Shown piece after piece: positions 16,168 to 23,445 of a stretch of DNA of 30,008 nucleotides. Below the pieces are notes generated by a model. It saw nothing but the letters and a program-made list of their open reading frames with translations, was not told the origin of the DNA and ran no database searches. Within the stretch, counting starts at the first letter, position 1, and the number at the start of each line of letters is the position of its first letter. The stretch lies in the NCBI GenBank assembly GCA_964644025.1, contig CAZXVW010000028.1, positions 1 to 30,008 of the forward strand, written 5' to 3'. Position numbers and translations under genes: made by a program. This DNA is from CAZXVW01 sp964644025. GTDB lineage: Bacteria > Acidobacteriota > Terriglobia > Bryobacterales > Bryobacteraceae.

Positions 16168-17628
16168 ATGCACTGGCTCGACTTAACGGTTCTCCTGGTC
16201 TACCTGGCCGGGATTACCTGGTTCGGCGCCCGCTTCCGCCGCTCCCAGAAGGATCTCCGGGATTACTTCCTGGGTGGCCGGACTGCACCGTGGTGGGCCA
16301 TCGCCCTGTCTATTGTCTCGGCCGAGACCAGCACCCTGACCGTCATTGGGACGCCGGCGCTGGCCTTCGCCGGCAACCTGGGTTTTCTGCAGGTCGTGTT
16401 GGGATACCTGCTGGCGCGCATCGTCATCTGCGTGCTGTTCCTCCCTCACTATTTTCGCGGAGAGATGTACACCGCCTATGAACTGATGCGGGTTCGTTTC
16501 GGCAACCGGATTCGCAAGCTCACCGCGGGCCTGTTTCTGGTATTGCGCGCGCTGGCCGAGGGCGTTCGCGTCTTTGCCATCTCGCTTGTCATTTCCATCG
16601 TCCTCGATACCGGTGAACTTGCTTCCATCTTGCTGATTGTGGGTCTGACGCTGTTTTACACGTTCGAGGGCGGAATGGCGGCGGTCATTTGGACTGACGT
16701 CGTCCAGATGATTCTCTACATTGCGGGCGCGGTGACCAGTCTGTTTGTGATTGCCGCCACCCTGCCCGGCGGGTGGGGGCAGGCGGTCGCCGTGGCCGCC
16801 GAGGCCGGCAAGTTCCACATCTTCGATTTCTCCATCGGGCCGCCGGCCGAGTTTTTCACCCGTACGTACACGTTCTGGGCCGGTCTCATCGGGGGATGCT
16901 TTCTCACCACGGCGAGTCATGGCACCGAGCAACTGATGGTGCAGCGGCTGCTGGCGGCCCGCAGCCAGGGAGACAGTCGCAAGGCCCTGCTCGGCAGTTG
17001 GGTGGTCATTTTCTTCCAGTTCGCCCTGTTTCTTCTCATCGGGGTGATTCTGTTCGTCTACTACCGGCAGACCGGCCTGGCGGCGCCCACGCCGATCGAC
17101 CGGATTTACCCCGACTTCGTCTGGAACCACTTGCCGGAGGGGGTTGCTGGATTGGTAACTGCGGCGATCCTGGCGGCCGCCATGTCCAACCTGAGCGCCG
17201 CACTGAACTCGCTGGCCTCGACCACCATCATCGACTTTTACCGGCCCTTCCAGAGACGCCGCGGCGAGAAGAACGCCTCCGACAGCCAGTTGTTGCGCCT
17301 CAGCCGGGCGGCCACGCTGGCCTGGGGGGTGGTGCTGGTCGGAGTTGGGCTGCTGGCGCGAAAGTGGGGTTCCGTGCTGGAAGCCGGCCTGTCGGTCGCC
17401 TCGGTGCTCTACGGGTCACTGCTCGGGGTTTTCCTGTTGGGTGTGCTCGTTCCGCGCGTCCGGGAGAAGGCGGCGATGGCGGGGATGCTCGCGGGCTTCT
17501 TAATAATGGTGTATGTGAACTTCGAGACGGCGATCGCCTGGACCTGGTATGTCGTCATCGGGACATCGGTGACCTTCGCCGTCGGCTGGGCGGCCTCATT
17601 CCTGTTGCCGGAGAGATCCGATGCCTAA
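16168..17628 (+). CDS. Sodium:solute symporter (SSS family)
   Basis: 486 residues, about 13 membrane helices. It begins HWLDLTVLLVYLAGITWFGARF and has SSS hallmarks: DYFLGGRTAPWWAIALSIV SAETS in the first repeat, GGMAAVIWTDVVQ, HGTEQLMVQRLLAAR, and the conserved sodium-site helix AAAMSNLSAALNSLASTT followed by IIDFYRP. It should import a small solute (sugar, sialic acid, proline-like) with sodium; the substrate cannot be read from the sequence. The ATG at 16168 is preferred over 16147 because the latter overlaps the -10-like element. Its last 8 bases overlap the start of the APC permease gene, implying coupled translation of two different secondary transporters. Confidence 0.9.
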   Translation: MHWLDLTVLLVYLAGITWFGARFRRSQKDLRDYFLGGRTAPWWAIALSIVSAETSTLTVIGTPALAFAGNLGFLQVVLGYLLARIVICVLFLPHYFRGEMYTAYELMRVRFGNRIRKLTAGLFLVLRALAEGVRVFAISLVISIVLDTGELASILLIVGLTLFYTFEGGMAAVIWTDVVQMILYIAGAVTSLFVIAATLPGGWGQAVAVAAEAGKFHIFDFSIGPPAEFFTRTYTFWAGLIGGCFLTTASHGTEQLMVQRLLAARSQGDSRKALLGSWVVIFFQFALFLLIGVILFVYYRQTGLAAPTPIDRIYPDFVWNHLPEGVAGLVTAAILAAAMSNLSAALNSLASTTIIDFYRPFQRRRGEKNASDSQLLRLSRAATLAWGVVLVGVGLLARKWGSVLEAGLSVASVLYGSLLGVFLLGVLVPRVREKAAMAGMLAGFLIMVYVNFETAIAWTWYVVIGTSVTFAVGWAASFLLPERSDA

Positions 17629-18997
17629 ACCCGCCGGGCCGGGCCTGAAGCGGGAACTGGGCCTCTGGAGCGCCACCGCGATTGTCGTCGGGACGGTGAT
17701 CGGCAGCGGCATCTTCCTGGTGCCGGCCAGCATGATCCAGCACGTTGGCACACCCGGGCTCGTTTTGCTGGTGTGGATCTTCGCCGGGCTGCTCTCGCTG
17801 GCCGGCGTGTTGAGCTATGCCGAACTGGCCGCTGCCTTGCCGGATGCCGGAGGAGAGTACGTCTTTCTGCGCGAGGCCTACGGGCCGTTTTGGGGCTTTT
17901 TTTACAACTGGGCCATGACCTGGGTCGGCAAGGCCGGCGGCGGCGCCGCGCTGGCGACCGGCTTCGTTTACTACCTGGCGAACTTCCTGCCCGTGCTCGA
18001 CAGGGTCGCCTGGACCTTTCCTTTGCCGATCGGACCAGGGGGCAGCCCGCTGGAAATCACGTGGGGCCAGCCGGCGGCCATGGCACTGATCCTGTTCCTC
18101 GGCCTCATTAACTATTACGGGGTGAAACTGGGGGGGCGGGTGCAAGTTGTAATGACCGCGGCCAAGGTCGGGCTGATTGGAGCCATTGTTTTGATCGGTT
18201 TGACCTGGCGCGGGGCCAGTCTGGCGAACTATCGAAGCGCCATCCCGGCCGCCGGTGGCGCCTCAGGCTTTTTCGCCGCCCTGGTGGCCGCCCTTTGGGC
18301 CTTCGACGGCTGGAACAATGCCGTCATGGTGGGCTCGGAGGTTCGTGAGCCGCGCCGCAATCTGCCCCGGGCGTTGATCGGCGGCCTGCTCACCACCATC
18401 GTCGTTTACATTCTGGCCAACCTGGCGTATTTCTACGTGCTGCCGGCGGCCGCAGTGGCCTCGAGCGACCGCGTCGCCGCCACCATGATGCGGCGGGTTA
18501 CCGGGGAGTTCGGGGCCGCGGCAGTGAGCCTGGCGGCGATGGTCTCGATCTTCGGATCCCTGAACGGCAGCCTGCTGTCGGGTGCCCGCATTCCCTACGC
18601 GGCCGCGCGCGACCGCCTGTTCTTCCGGGCCGTGGGCTACGTTCACCCCGTTCACCGGACACCCTCGGTGGCGATCCTTGGCCTGAGCGCCTGGTCCGCG
18701 CTGCTGGTGCTGAGCGGGCGCTACGAGCAACTGTTCACCTACGTGATCTTCGCCGAGTGGCTGCTCTACGGCATGTCCGCGGCCGCCGTGGTTGTGCTGC
18801 GGCGCCGGCGGCCGGAGCTGCCGCGGCCCTACCGGACCGCCGGGTACCCATTGGTACCAGTACTGTTCGTGCTGGTGGCGTTTTGCCTCCTGGCGGCCAC
18901 GCTGGTGGCTTCACCGCGCGAATCCCTGATGGGTTTGGCCCTGATTTTCGGGGGCGTTCCGTTCTATTTCTACTGGAAGCGCCGGGCTTTGCTATAA
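17621..18997 (+). CDS. APC superfamily amino acid permease
   Basis: 458 residues with about 12 membrane helices. The first helix has the APC signature GTVIGSGIFLVPASMIQHVG, whose unwound Gly-Ser-Gly segment binds the amino acid's main chain. FAGLLSLAGVLSYAELAAALPDAGGEYVFL and WAFDGWNNAVMVGSEVREPRRNLPRAL follow as expected for the LAT-like branch. It probably imports or exchanges amino acids or related amines. GGAGAG lies 5 nt before the ATG, which is inside the end of the symporter gene (overlap ATGCCTAA). The shared transcript suggests both carriers serve one nutrient programme, but no enzyme genes are attached. Confidence 0.9.
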   Translation: MPKPAGPGLKRELGLWSATAIVVGTVIGSGIFLVPASMIQHVGTPGLVLLVWIFAGLLSLAGVLSYAELAAALPDAGGEYVFLREAYGPFWGFFYNWAMTWVGKAGGGAALATGFVYYLANFLPVLDRVAWTFPLPIGPGGSPLEITWGQPAAMALILFLGLINYYGVKLGGRVQVVMTAAKVGLIGAIVLIGLTWRGASLANYRSAIPAAGGASGFFAALVAALWAFDGWNNAVMVGSEVREPRRNLPRALIGGLLTTIVVYILANLAYFYVLPAAAVASSDRVAATMMRRVTGEFGAAAVSLAAMVSIFGSLNGSLLSGARIPYAAARDRLFFRAVGYVHPVHRTPSVAILGLSAWSALLVLSGRYEQLFTYVIFAEWLLYGMSAAAVVVLRRRRPELPRPYRTAGYPLVPVLFVLVAFCLLAATLVASPRESLMGLALIFGGVPFYFYWKRRALL

Positions 18998-19017
18998 TGG
19001 CGGCCGGAAAGCATCGA

Positions 19018-19036
19018 CCGCCTGGCGGGCGGCGTT
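19018..19036 (+). terminator. Weak terminator-like hairpin after the APC permease
   Basis: CCGCC (19018-19022) pairs with GGCGG (19028-19032) around a 5-nt loop, followed by CGTTTT. It is about 20 nt after the permease stop. The stem is short but a T run is present. Confidence 0.35.
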
Positions 19037-19071
19037 TTGCCGTGCCAGGTGGAGGGCAGATGGTACTATCT

Positions 19072-19089
19072 TGTTCTGATTTCAGAACA
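19072..19089. promoter_or_regulatory. 18-bp palindrome, copy A (operator-like)
   Basis: TGTTCTGATTTCAGAACA is a perfect inverted repeat with 8-bp arms around TT. Fifteen of its 18 bases recur in copy B at 19158-19175. A repeated palindrome ahead of a gene for a small DNA-binding-like protein suggests binding sites for a dimeric regulator. As RNA it can form a 7-bp hairpin with a 4-nt loop. Confidence 0.55.
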
Positions 19090-19144
19090 GGGACTTGAAA
19101 TTCGGCAGCAAATGCGGTACAAGGAATTGTGCGAAAGGGGGCGG

Positions 19145-19162
19145 GAACACAGTATTGTGTTC
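19145..19162 (+). promoter_or_regulatory. Inverted repeat GAACACA-GTAT-TGTGTTC overlapping copy B
   Basis: Seven perfect base pairs (19145-19151 with 19156-19162) around a GTAT loop. Its right arm ends inside copy B (19158-19175), so in RNA the two hairpins exclude each other. It also places GAACA and TGTTC 8 nt apart, the same spacing as in copies A and B. Confidence 0.5.
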
Positions 19163-19175
19163 TGCTTTCGGAACT
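19158..19175. promoter_or_regulatory. 18-bp near-palindrome, copy B
   Basis: TGTTCTGCTTTCGGAACT matches copy A at 15 of 18 positions, 86 bases downstream. The arms GTTCTG/CGGAAC still pair in RNA thanks to a T-G pair, a change that keeps the stem. The gene start at 19215 is 39 nt after it. Confidence 0.5.
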
Positions 19176-19214
19176 GCACGCTCAACCCTAGAGAATGCTC
19201 ACACGGAGTCAACC

Positions 19215-19418
19215 ATGGACGTAACAAGAATTCTGGCGGAATTGCGCCAAGAGCGCGAGCAAATTGAGGAAGCCATCATCAGCCTGGAACGGCTGGCCCG
19301 CGGCCGCGGGAGAAGGCGCGGCAGGCCTCCGGCCTGGATGACGGAGGCTCGCAAGAGAGTAAAAGAGGCGGCCGCCTCGCGGAAATCGGCGGCCTCGTCG
19401 AAATCCGCGTCTTCGTAA
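19215..19418 (+). CDS. Small basic protein with AT-hook-like motif
   Basis: 67 residues, starting MDVTRILAELRQEREQIEEA at an ATG preceded by GGAG 7 nt away. The first half is an amphipathic, probably coiled-coil helix (about 3-28). It is followed by ARGRGRRRGRPPAW (28-41), whose R-G-R-P core is the AT-hook that inserts into the minor groove of AT-rich DNA. The tail is Lys/Ala/Ser-rich. I recall similar short proteins in other Acidobacteriota, without known function. A dimeric nucleoid-associated or regulatory DNA-binding protein is the natural guess. The 217-nt region before it carries repeated palindromes, so autoregulation is possible. No other gene shares its transcript visibly. Coding status is supported by the RBS and the family resemblance. 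Confidence 0.75.
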   Translation: MDVTRILAELRQEREQIEEAIISLERLARGRGRRRGRPPAWMTEARKRVKEAAASRKSAASSKSASS

Positions 19419-19427
19419 CCGCCCTGG

Positions 19428-19441
19428 CCGGCCGAGGCCGG
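19428..19441. terminator. Hairpin between convergent genes
   Basis: CCGGCC-GA-GGCCGG is a perfect inverted repeat 9 nt after the small gene's stop and 53 nt past the end of the minus-strand NamZ gene. It could end transcription from both sides. There is no strong T tract. Confidence 0.35.
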
Positions 19442-19494
19442 TTGGTTGGGGGCGCCGGGCGGCAGCGCAAGCTCCGGAGCGCCGGCCTGGCGGA

Positions 19495-21846
19495 TCACGG
19501 ATACAGGAGATAGTTCCGCCGGCGCGCGACAAAACGCTGGAGGGCGCTTGCTCCAGCCTGTTGAATGGCAACCGGATCCGCGCCGGCACGGAGTGCGGCG
19601 ATCACGCGGCGGTTCCCGATGAGTCGCTCGGTGGCTGACCACGGGAGCCGGCCCGGGTAGAGTTTCTCCAGAGCGGCAGCGACCTCGAGGCCGAGACGGC
19701 TGCTGTCGAGCAGTTCGCGGTCCGTGATCAGGAACCGGACTCCCTCGATGAGCCGTCCGGCGAAGCGGGACGACGAAGGCCGAAAGCGTGTCGGGTAAAC
19801 GCGCACGCCCGGAATGTGCCGCCGGTTCAGGTAGGCCGCCAGCTCCCGCCCATTGATCCAATCAGCCCCGATCTGCTCAAACGGGCTATCGGTGCCGCGA
19901 CCGACCGAGTAATTGGGCGCTGCTTCCAGCATCGCCAGACCCGGGTACAGCAAGGCGGCGTTCAAGCTGCGCATGTTCGGCGAGGGGTTCACCCACGCCA
20001 GCCCGGTGGAGTCAAACCAGTCGCCGCGCTCCCAGCCCTGCATGCGGATCACCTGGAGCCTGGCGCCGAGATTGCGTTCGGCATTCGCCATCCGGGCGAT
20101 CTCGCCCAGTGTCATGCCGTGCCGGAGAGGCAGCGGGAGGCACCCGACAAAGCTCTCCAGGTTCGCCTCCAGCATCGGGCCTTCGACGTGAACGCCCGTG
20201 ATCGGATTCGGCCGGTCAAGCACCACGAACGGGATGTGGCGTTTCGCCGCCTCCTCCATGGCGTAAAGCATGGTGCACATGTAGGTGTAGAAGCGCGCCC
20301 CGACATCCTGGATGTCGAACACCAGCACGTCTACGTCCCGGAGCATCTCCTCCGTGGGCCGGCGGTTCAGCCCGGAGTACAGGCTCCAGACGGGGATGCC
20401 GGTGACCGTGTCCCTGGAATGGCCGATCTTGCTGGTTTGCCGCGTTCCGCTGATTCCGTGCTCCGGAGAAAACAGGGCGGTGACCCGGATCCCGGCCGCG
20501 AGCATCAGGTCCACGTTCCGCTTCCCGTCGCGGCTTAATCCTGTCTGGTTCGTGATCAGCCCGACGCGCTTACCGCGGAGCGGCGCGAAACCTGCGGCGG
20601 CCAGTACGTCCAGGCCGGTTTTCACCTGCCCGTTCCGGGCCGTCCGCCGGCGCGCCCCGGCGCCGACCAGGGTTTCGTTGTACCCGGTCAGGCTCACCCC
20701 TGGCAAATCGATGCCCAGGGCCGCAGCGGTGGCCGTGGCCACGCGGCAGCGCAGGGATGTGATCGAACCACGGAAGCGGGGGTGCACGCGGTTGGTCAAC
20801 AGAATGACGTAGGTGTTTGTCACCGGGTCAATCCATAGGGAGGTGCCGGTGAAGCCGGTGTGCCCGTAAGATCCCAGCGGCAGGAGCTCGCCGCGGTTGG
20901 ACGAGTAAGGCGAATCAATATCCCAACCCAGGCCCCGCAGGACCGGCTGGTCGGCCGGTGATTGGGGCGTCGTCATTTTGCGCACCGTGAGCGGTTCGAG
21001 CACGCGCACCCCGTGGTAGCTTCCCATTCCGAGCATCATCCGGGCGAACCGCGCCAGGTCCCCGGCAGTGGTGAACAGGCCGGCGTGCCCGGCCACCCCG
21101 CCCATGCGGCGCGCAGTGGGATCGTGCACCACGCCCCGCAACGGAAGCCGGCGCCCGGGGAGGATTTCGGTGGGCGCGATACGCTTGCGCAGGCGTGCGG
21201 GCGGAGTGAACATGGTGTCCTTCATCCCCAGCGGCCGGTAGAAGTTGCGCCGGACGAAGTCCGGCAGCGGGCAGCCGGTGATCCGATGGACGATTTCGCC
21301 GAGCAAGATGTAATTGATGTCGCTGTAGATGAAGCGCTCGCCCGGCTCGGCCACCGGTTCGTCAACCAACGCCTTGCGGATGCCGGTCTCATACCCGCTC
21401 CAGGCCGGCTCCAGGTCCAGGTCCGGCCGGAGACCCGAGAAGTGTGTCAGCAGGTGCCGAATGGTGATGCGGCTGTCACCGCCCTGGAACTCCGGCAAAT
21501 ACCGGGTCACCGGATCGTTTAACCGGATCCTGCCTTCCTCGAACAGCTTCATGACAGCCGGGGCGGTAGCCACCACCTTGGTCAATGAGGCGGCGTCGAA
21601 GATAGTCCGGAGCGTCATCGCTTCACGGGTTGGGGTGGTGGCGCGGGCGCCATACGCCTTCCGGTGGATGACGCGGCCCTGGTGACCCACCAATAGCACG
21701 GCGCCCGGGATCTCTTCCTCGGCAATGGCTTGGCGGATGATCGCGTCGAGTTCCTCCGAGCCGGCGAACTTACCCTGGGCCGTGCCGTCCGCGGCGCCCA
21801 GCGCCAGCACCGCCCCGGTAAAAAACCAAACCAAGAAATGCTTCAT
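19495..21846 (-). CDS. Serine beta-lactamase-fold hydrolase fused to NamZ-type exo-N-acetylmuramidase (DUF1343, GH171)
   Basis: 783 residues from ATG 21846; signal peptide MKHFLVWFFTGAVLALGAADG (an upstream in-frame ATG at 21969 would bury it). The first half is a class-C-type beta-lactamase/esterase fold with S87-x-x-K90 (SLTK), Y174-S-D in FIYSDINY and H329-T-G in GHTGFTG. The second half, from about residue 405, is DUF1343: VGLITNQTG (428-436), FSPEHGISG (459-467) and VFDIQDVGARFYTYM (509-523). DUF1343 was shown in Bacillus (NamZ, formerly YbbC) to release N-acetylmuramic acid from glycan ends, and a beta-lactamase-like gene (ybbE) is its neighbour there. The fusion therefore joins two functions known as neighbours, pointing to cell-wall recycling or scavenging in the periplasm. 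All visible motifs are intact. It is divergent from the MEMO gene. Confidence 0.9.
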   Translation of the reverse strand: MKHFLVWFFTGAVLALGAADGTAQGKFAGSEELDAIIRQAIAEEEIPGAVLLVGHQGRVIHRKAYGARATTPTREAMTLRTIFDAASLTKVVATAPAVMKLFEEGRIRLNDPVTRYLPEFQGGDSRITIRHLLTHFSGLRPDLDLEPAWSGYETGIRKALVDEPVAEPGERFIYSDINYILLGEIVHRITGCPLPDFVRRNFYRPLGMKDTMFTPPARLRKRIAPTEILPGRRLPLRGVVHDPTARRMGGVAGHAGLFTTAGDLARFARMMLGMGSYHGVRVLEPLTVRKMTTPQSPADQPVLRGLGWDIDSPYSSNRGELLPLGSYGHTGFTGTSLWIDPVTNTYVILLTNRVHPRFRGSITSLRCRVATATAAALGIDLPGVSLTGYNETLVGAGARRRTARNGQVKTGLDVLAAAGFAPLRGKRVGLITNQTGLSRDGKRNVDLMLAAGIRVTALFSPEHGISGTRQTSKIGHSRDTVTGIPVWSLYSGLNRRPTEEMLRDVDVLVFDIQDVGARFYTYMCTMLYAMEEAAKRHIPFVVLDRPNPITGVHVEGPMLEANLESFVGCLPLPLRHGMTLGEIARMANAERNLGARLQVIRMQGWERGDWFDSTGLAWVNPSPNMRSLNAALLYPGLAMLEAAPNYSVGRGTDSPFEQIGADWINGRELAAYLNRRHIPGVRVYPTRFRPSSSRFAGRLIEGVRFLITDRELLDSSRLGLEVAAALEKLYPGRLPWSATERLIGNRRVIAALRAGADPVAIQQAGASALQRFVARRRNYLLYP

Positions 21847-21913
21847 GGCCGTATGTGCCCGATTGCCTGCCAGGCCGGTAACGATTCCCGCCGAGCCGGA
21901 AGAGGCGGGCATA

Positions 21914-21925
21914 TACACAAGTGTA
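21914..21925. promoter_or_regulatory. Palindrome TACACAAGTGTA between divergent genes
   Basis: A perfect 12-bp inverted repeat lies 68 nt before the NamZ-fusion start (minus) and 76 nt before the MEMO start (plus), in a short AT-rich patch of otherwise GC-rich DNA. It could be an operator controlling one or both genes. On the minus strand TATATG-like hexamers overlap it. Confidence 0.4.
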
Positions 21926-21987
21926 GTGAAAAGACTGATCCCGCACCGCCTCCGGGCCGCCGGGGCCATTACCCCCGCACCGACCGG

Positions 21988-21993
21988 TATGAT
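21988..21993 (+). promoter_or_regulatory. Putative -10 element TATGAT for the MEMO-family gene
   Basis: TATGAT ends 7 nt before the ATG at 22001, so the transcript would be leaderless. The arrangement TATGAT-GAAAGTA-ATG parallels TATGCT-AGAAACTT-ATG at 860-876. No -35 is recognised. Confidence 0.4.
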
Positions 21994-22000
21994 GAAAGTA

Positions 22001-23218
22001 ATGGCGCAGCCGCTTCCCCGCCTTCGTGCGGACCTGGATTACATGCCCTCGCCGGTGCCGGAACGGCCCGGATTGCTGATTCGCGACCCGCATCAGTACT
22101 CCGACACCACGCTCATCATTCCGCCGCAACTGGTCGAGTGCCTGCGGTATTTCAATGGCGAACTGACCGACCTGGACCTCCGGGCACACCTGGTGCGGAT
22201 GACCGGCTCCCTCCAGGTGGGTGACCTGGAACAGCACCTGATCAGCACCTTACATCGTGCGGGCTTCCTCGAGGATGACCTGTTCGACCGCTTGCGGCGG
22301 GAGCGGCAGCAGCGGTTCGCCGCTGCGGCTGTCCGCGAGGCCAGCCACGCTGGCTCGGCTTACCCAGCCGAACCCGCTGAGCTTCGGGAAACGCTCCAGC
22401 GCTATATCGACACTGCCGCCAGCGGACCGGCCACCGGCAACCTGTTCGGCATCGCAGCCCCTCATATCAGCCCGGAAGGGGGCGGGCGGGCCTACGGCGC
22501 CGCTTACCGCGCTCTTGATTCCCGCTGCCAGGACCGCGTCTTCGTCATTCTCGGGACTTCGCATTACGGCGCTCCGGCTCGCTTCGGCCTGACCCGGAAG
22601 CCATTCCTGACGCCGCTCGGAGAGGCCCGTACCGAGACTTCCCTGGTGGATCGTCTGGCCCGGCACGCCCCGGCGGCGGTCACCATGGAAGACTACTGCC
22701 ACGCCACCGAGCACTCGATCGAATTCCAGGTCATCTTCCTCCAGCACCGCTTCGGCCCGGGGGTGCGCATCCTCCCCATCCTGTGCGGCTCCTACATCGG
22801 CAGCCTGCTCGACAACCGGCGGCCGGAGGACGATGACGCGGTGAAGGCCTTCATCGCCGCGCTCGGGGAACTGGCCGCCTCGGAGAACGAAAACCTGTTC
22901 TGGGTGCTGGGAGTGGACATGGCTCACATGGGCCGCCGCTACGGCGACTCGTTTCCGGCCGTGGCCGACGAGGGCGTGATGAGGGAGGTCGCCGAGCGAG
23001 ACCATCGCCGCATTGCCCGAATCGCGGAATGGGACGCCGACGGATTTTGGGAGCTGGTGCGGGAAAAACAGGACGACTTGAAGTGGTGCGGCGCCTCGGC
23101 CTTCTACACCCTCATGCGGGCGATTCCCGACCGTCGCGGCCGGCTTCTCCATTACGAGCAGTGGAACATCGACGAGCAGAGCGTGGTCAGCTTCGGAGCA
23201 ATCTCGTTCTTCTCCTGA
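22001..23218 (+). CDS. MEMO1/AmmeMemoRadiSam protein B family with N-terminal PqqD-like domain
   Basis: 405 residues. The C-terminal domain (about 115-405) is MEMO-like: H155 (APHISPEG), H188 (GTSHYG), EHSIEFQ with H238, H309 (GVDMAHMG) and C363 (WCGASAF). H155, H188 and C363 match the copper/iron-binding His-His-Cys set of human MEMO1, so metal binding is likely. Residues about 20-95 (RPGLLIRDPHQYSDTTLIIP ... LHRAGFLEDD) form a separate winged-helix-like domain resembling PqqD/RRE peptide-binding domains; this is weaker. In prokaryotes MEMO usually sits with AMMECR1 and a radical-SAM gene; neither is here. I chose ATG 22001 since upstream ATGs (21989, 21992) overlap the -10-like element and longer frames run into the divergent gene. 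Function: unknown, possibly redox. Confidence 0.83.
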   Translation: MAQPLPRLRADLDYMPSPVPERPGLLIRDPHQYSDTTLIIPPQLVECLRYFNGELTDLDLRAHLVRMTGSLQVGDLEQHLISTLHRAGFLEDDLFDRLRRERQQRFAAAAVREASHAGSAYPAEPAELRETLQRYIDTAASGPATGNLFGIAAPHISPEGGGRAYGAAYRALDSRCQDRVFVILGTSHYGAPARFGLTRKPFLTPLGEARTETSLVDRLARHAPAAVTMEDYCHATEHSIEFQVIFLQHRFGPGVRILPILCGSYIGSLLDNRRPEDDDAVKAFIAALGELAASENENLFWVLGVDMAHMGRRYGDSFPAVADEGVMREVAERDHRRIARIAEWDADGFWELVREKQDDLKWCGASAFYTLMRAIPDRRGRLLHYEQWNIDEQSVVSFGAISFFS

Positions 23219-23232
23219 CGGTCGGCACCGCG

Positions 23233-23248
23233 GCCGGCCCCAACCGGC
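23233..23248 (+). terminator. Hairpin after the MEMO-family gene
   Basis: GCCGG (23233-23237) pairs with CCGGC (23244-23248) around CCCCAA, 14 nt after the stop. No T tract, so the call is weak. Confidence 0.25.
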
Positions 23249-23362
23249 GCTGCCAGCGGCGGGCGCGTGGTACTAGTACTGGCACAGAGCGGCAGGTGGG
23301 CTGGGTTTGCCGTTTAGAATCAATCAGTTAGACCGAGTGGCGCGGCGGCCCTGCTTTTTGCC

Positions 23363-23391
23363 TTGACATCGCGCGGGATTCCGGTTCCAAT
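23363..23391 (+). promoter_or_regulatory. Putative sigma-70 promoter of the PEP-CTERM gene
   Basis: A consensus -35 TTGACA (23363-23368) is followed after exactly 17 nt by TCCAAT (23386-23391), four of six matches to TATAAT. The start codon is 54 nt further on, with a strong ribosome site. This is the best -35 match near any gene in the window. Confidence 0.5.
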
Positions 23392-23445
23392 AGGGAAAGG
23401 GGATGGTGCCCTCAAGGCCGGGCGTCTCCCGAGATGGAGGAGATC

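Noticed and set aside
19495..21969. Longer version of the NamZ fusion starting at 21969
   Set aside because: The extra 41 residues precede a clear signal peptide and overlap the promoter region of the divergent gene.
23279..23294. TGGCAC followed by GGCAG, resembling a sigma-54 promoter before the PEP-CTERM gene
   Set aside because: The spacing between the GG and GC elements is one base short and the -12 element is poor. The TTGACA/TCCAAT pair downstream is better.
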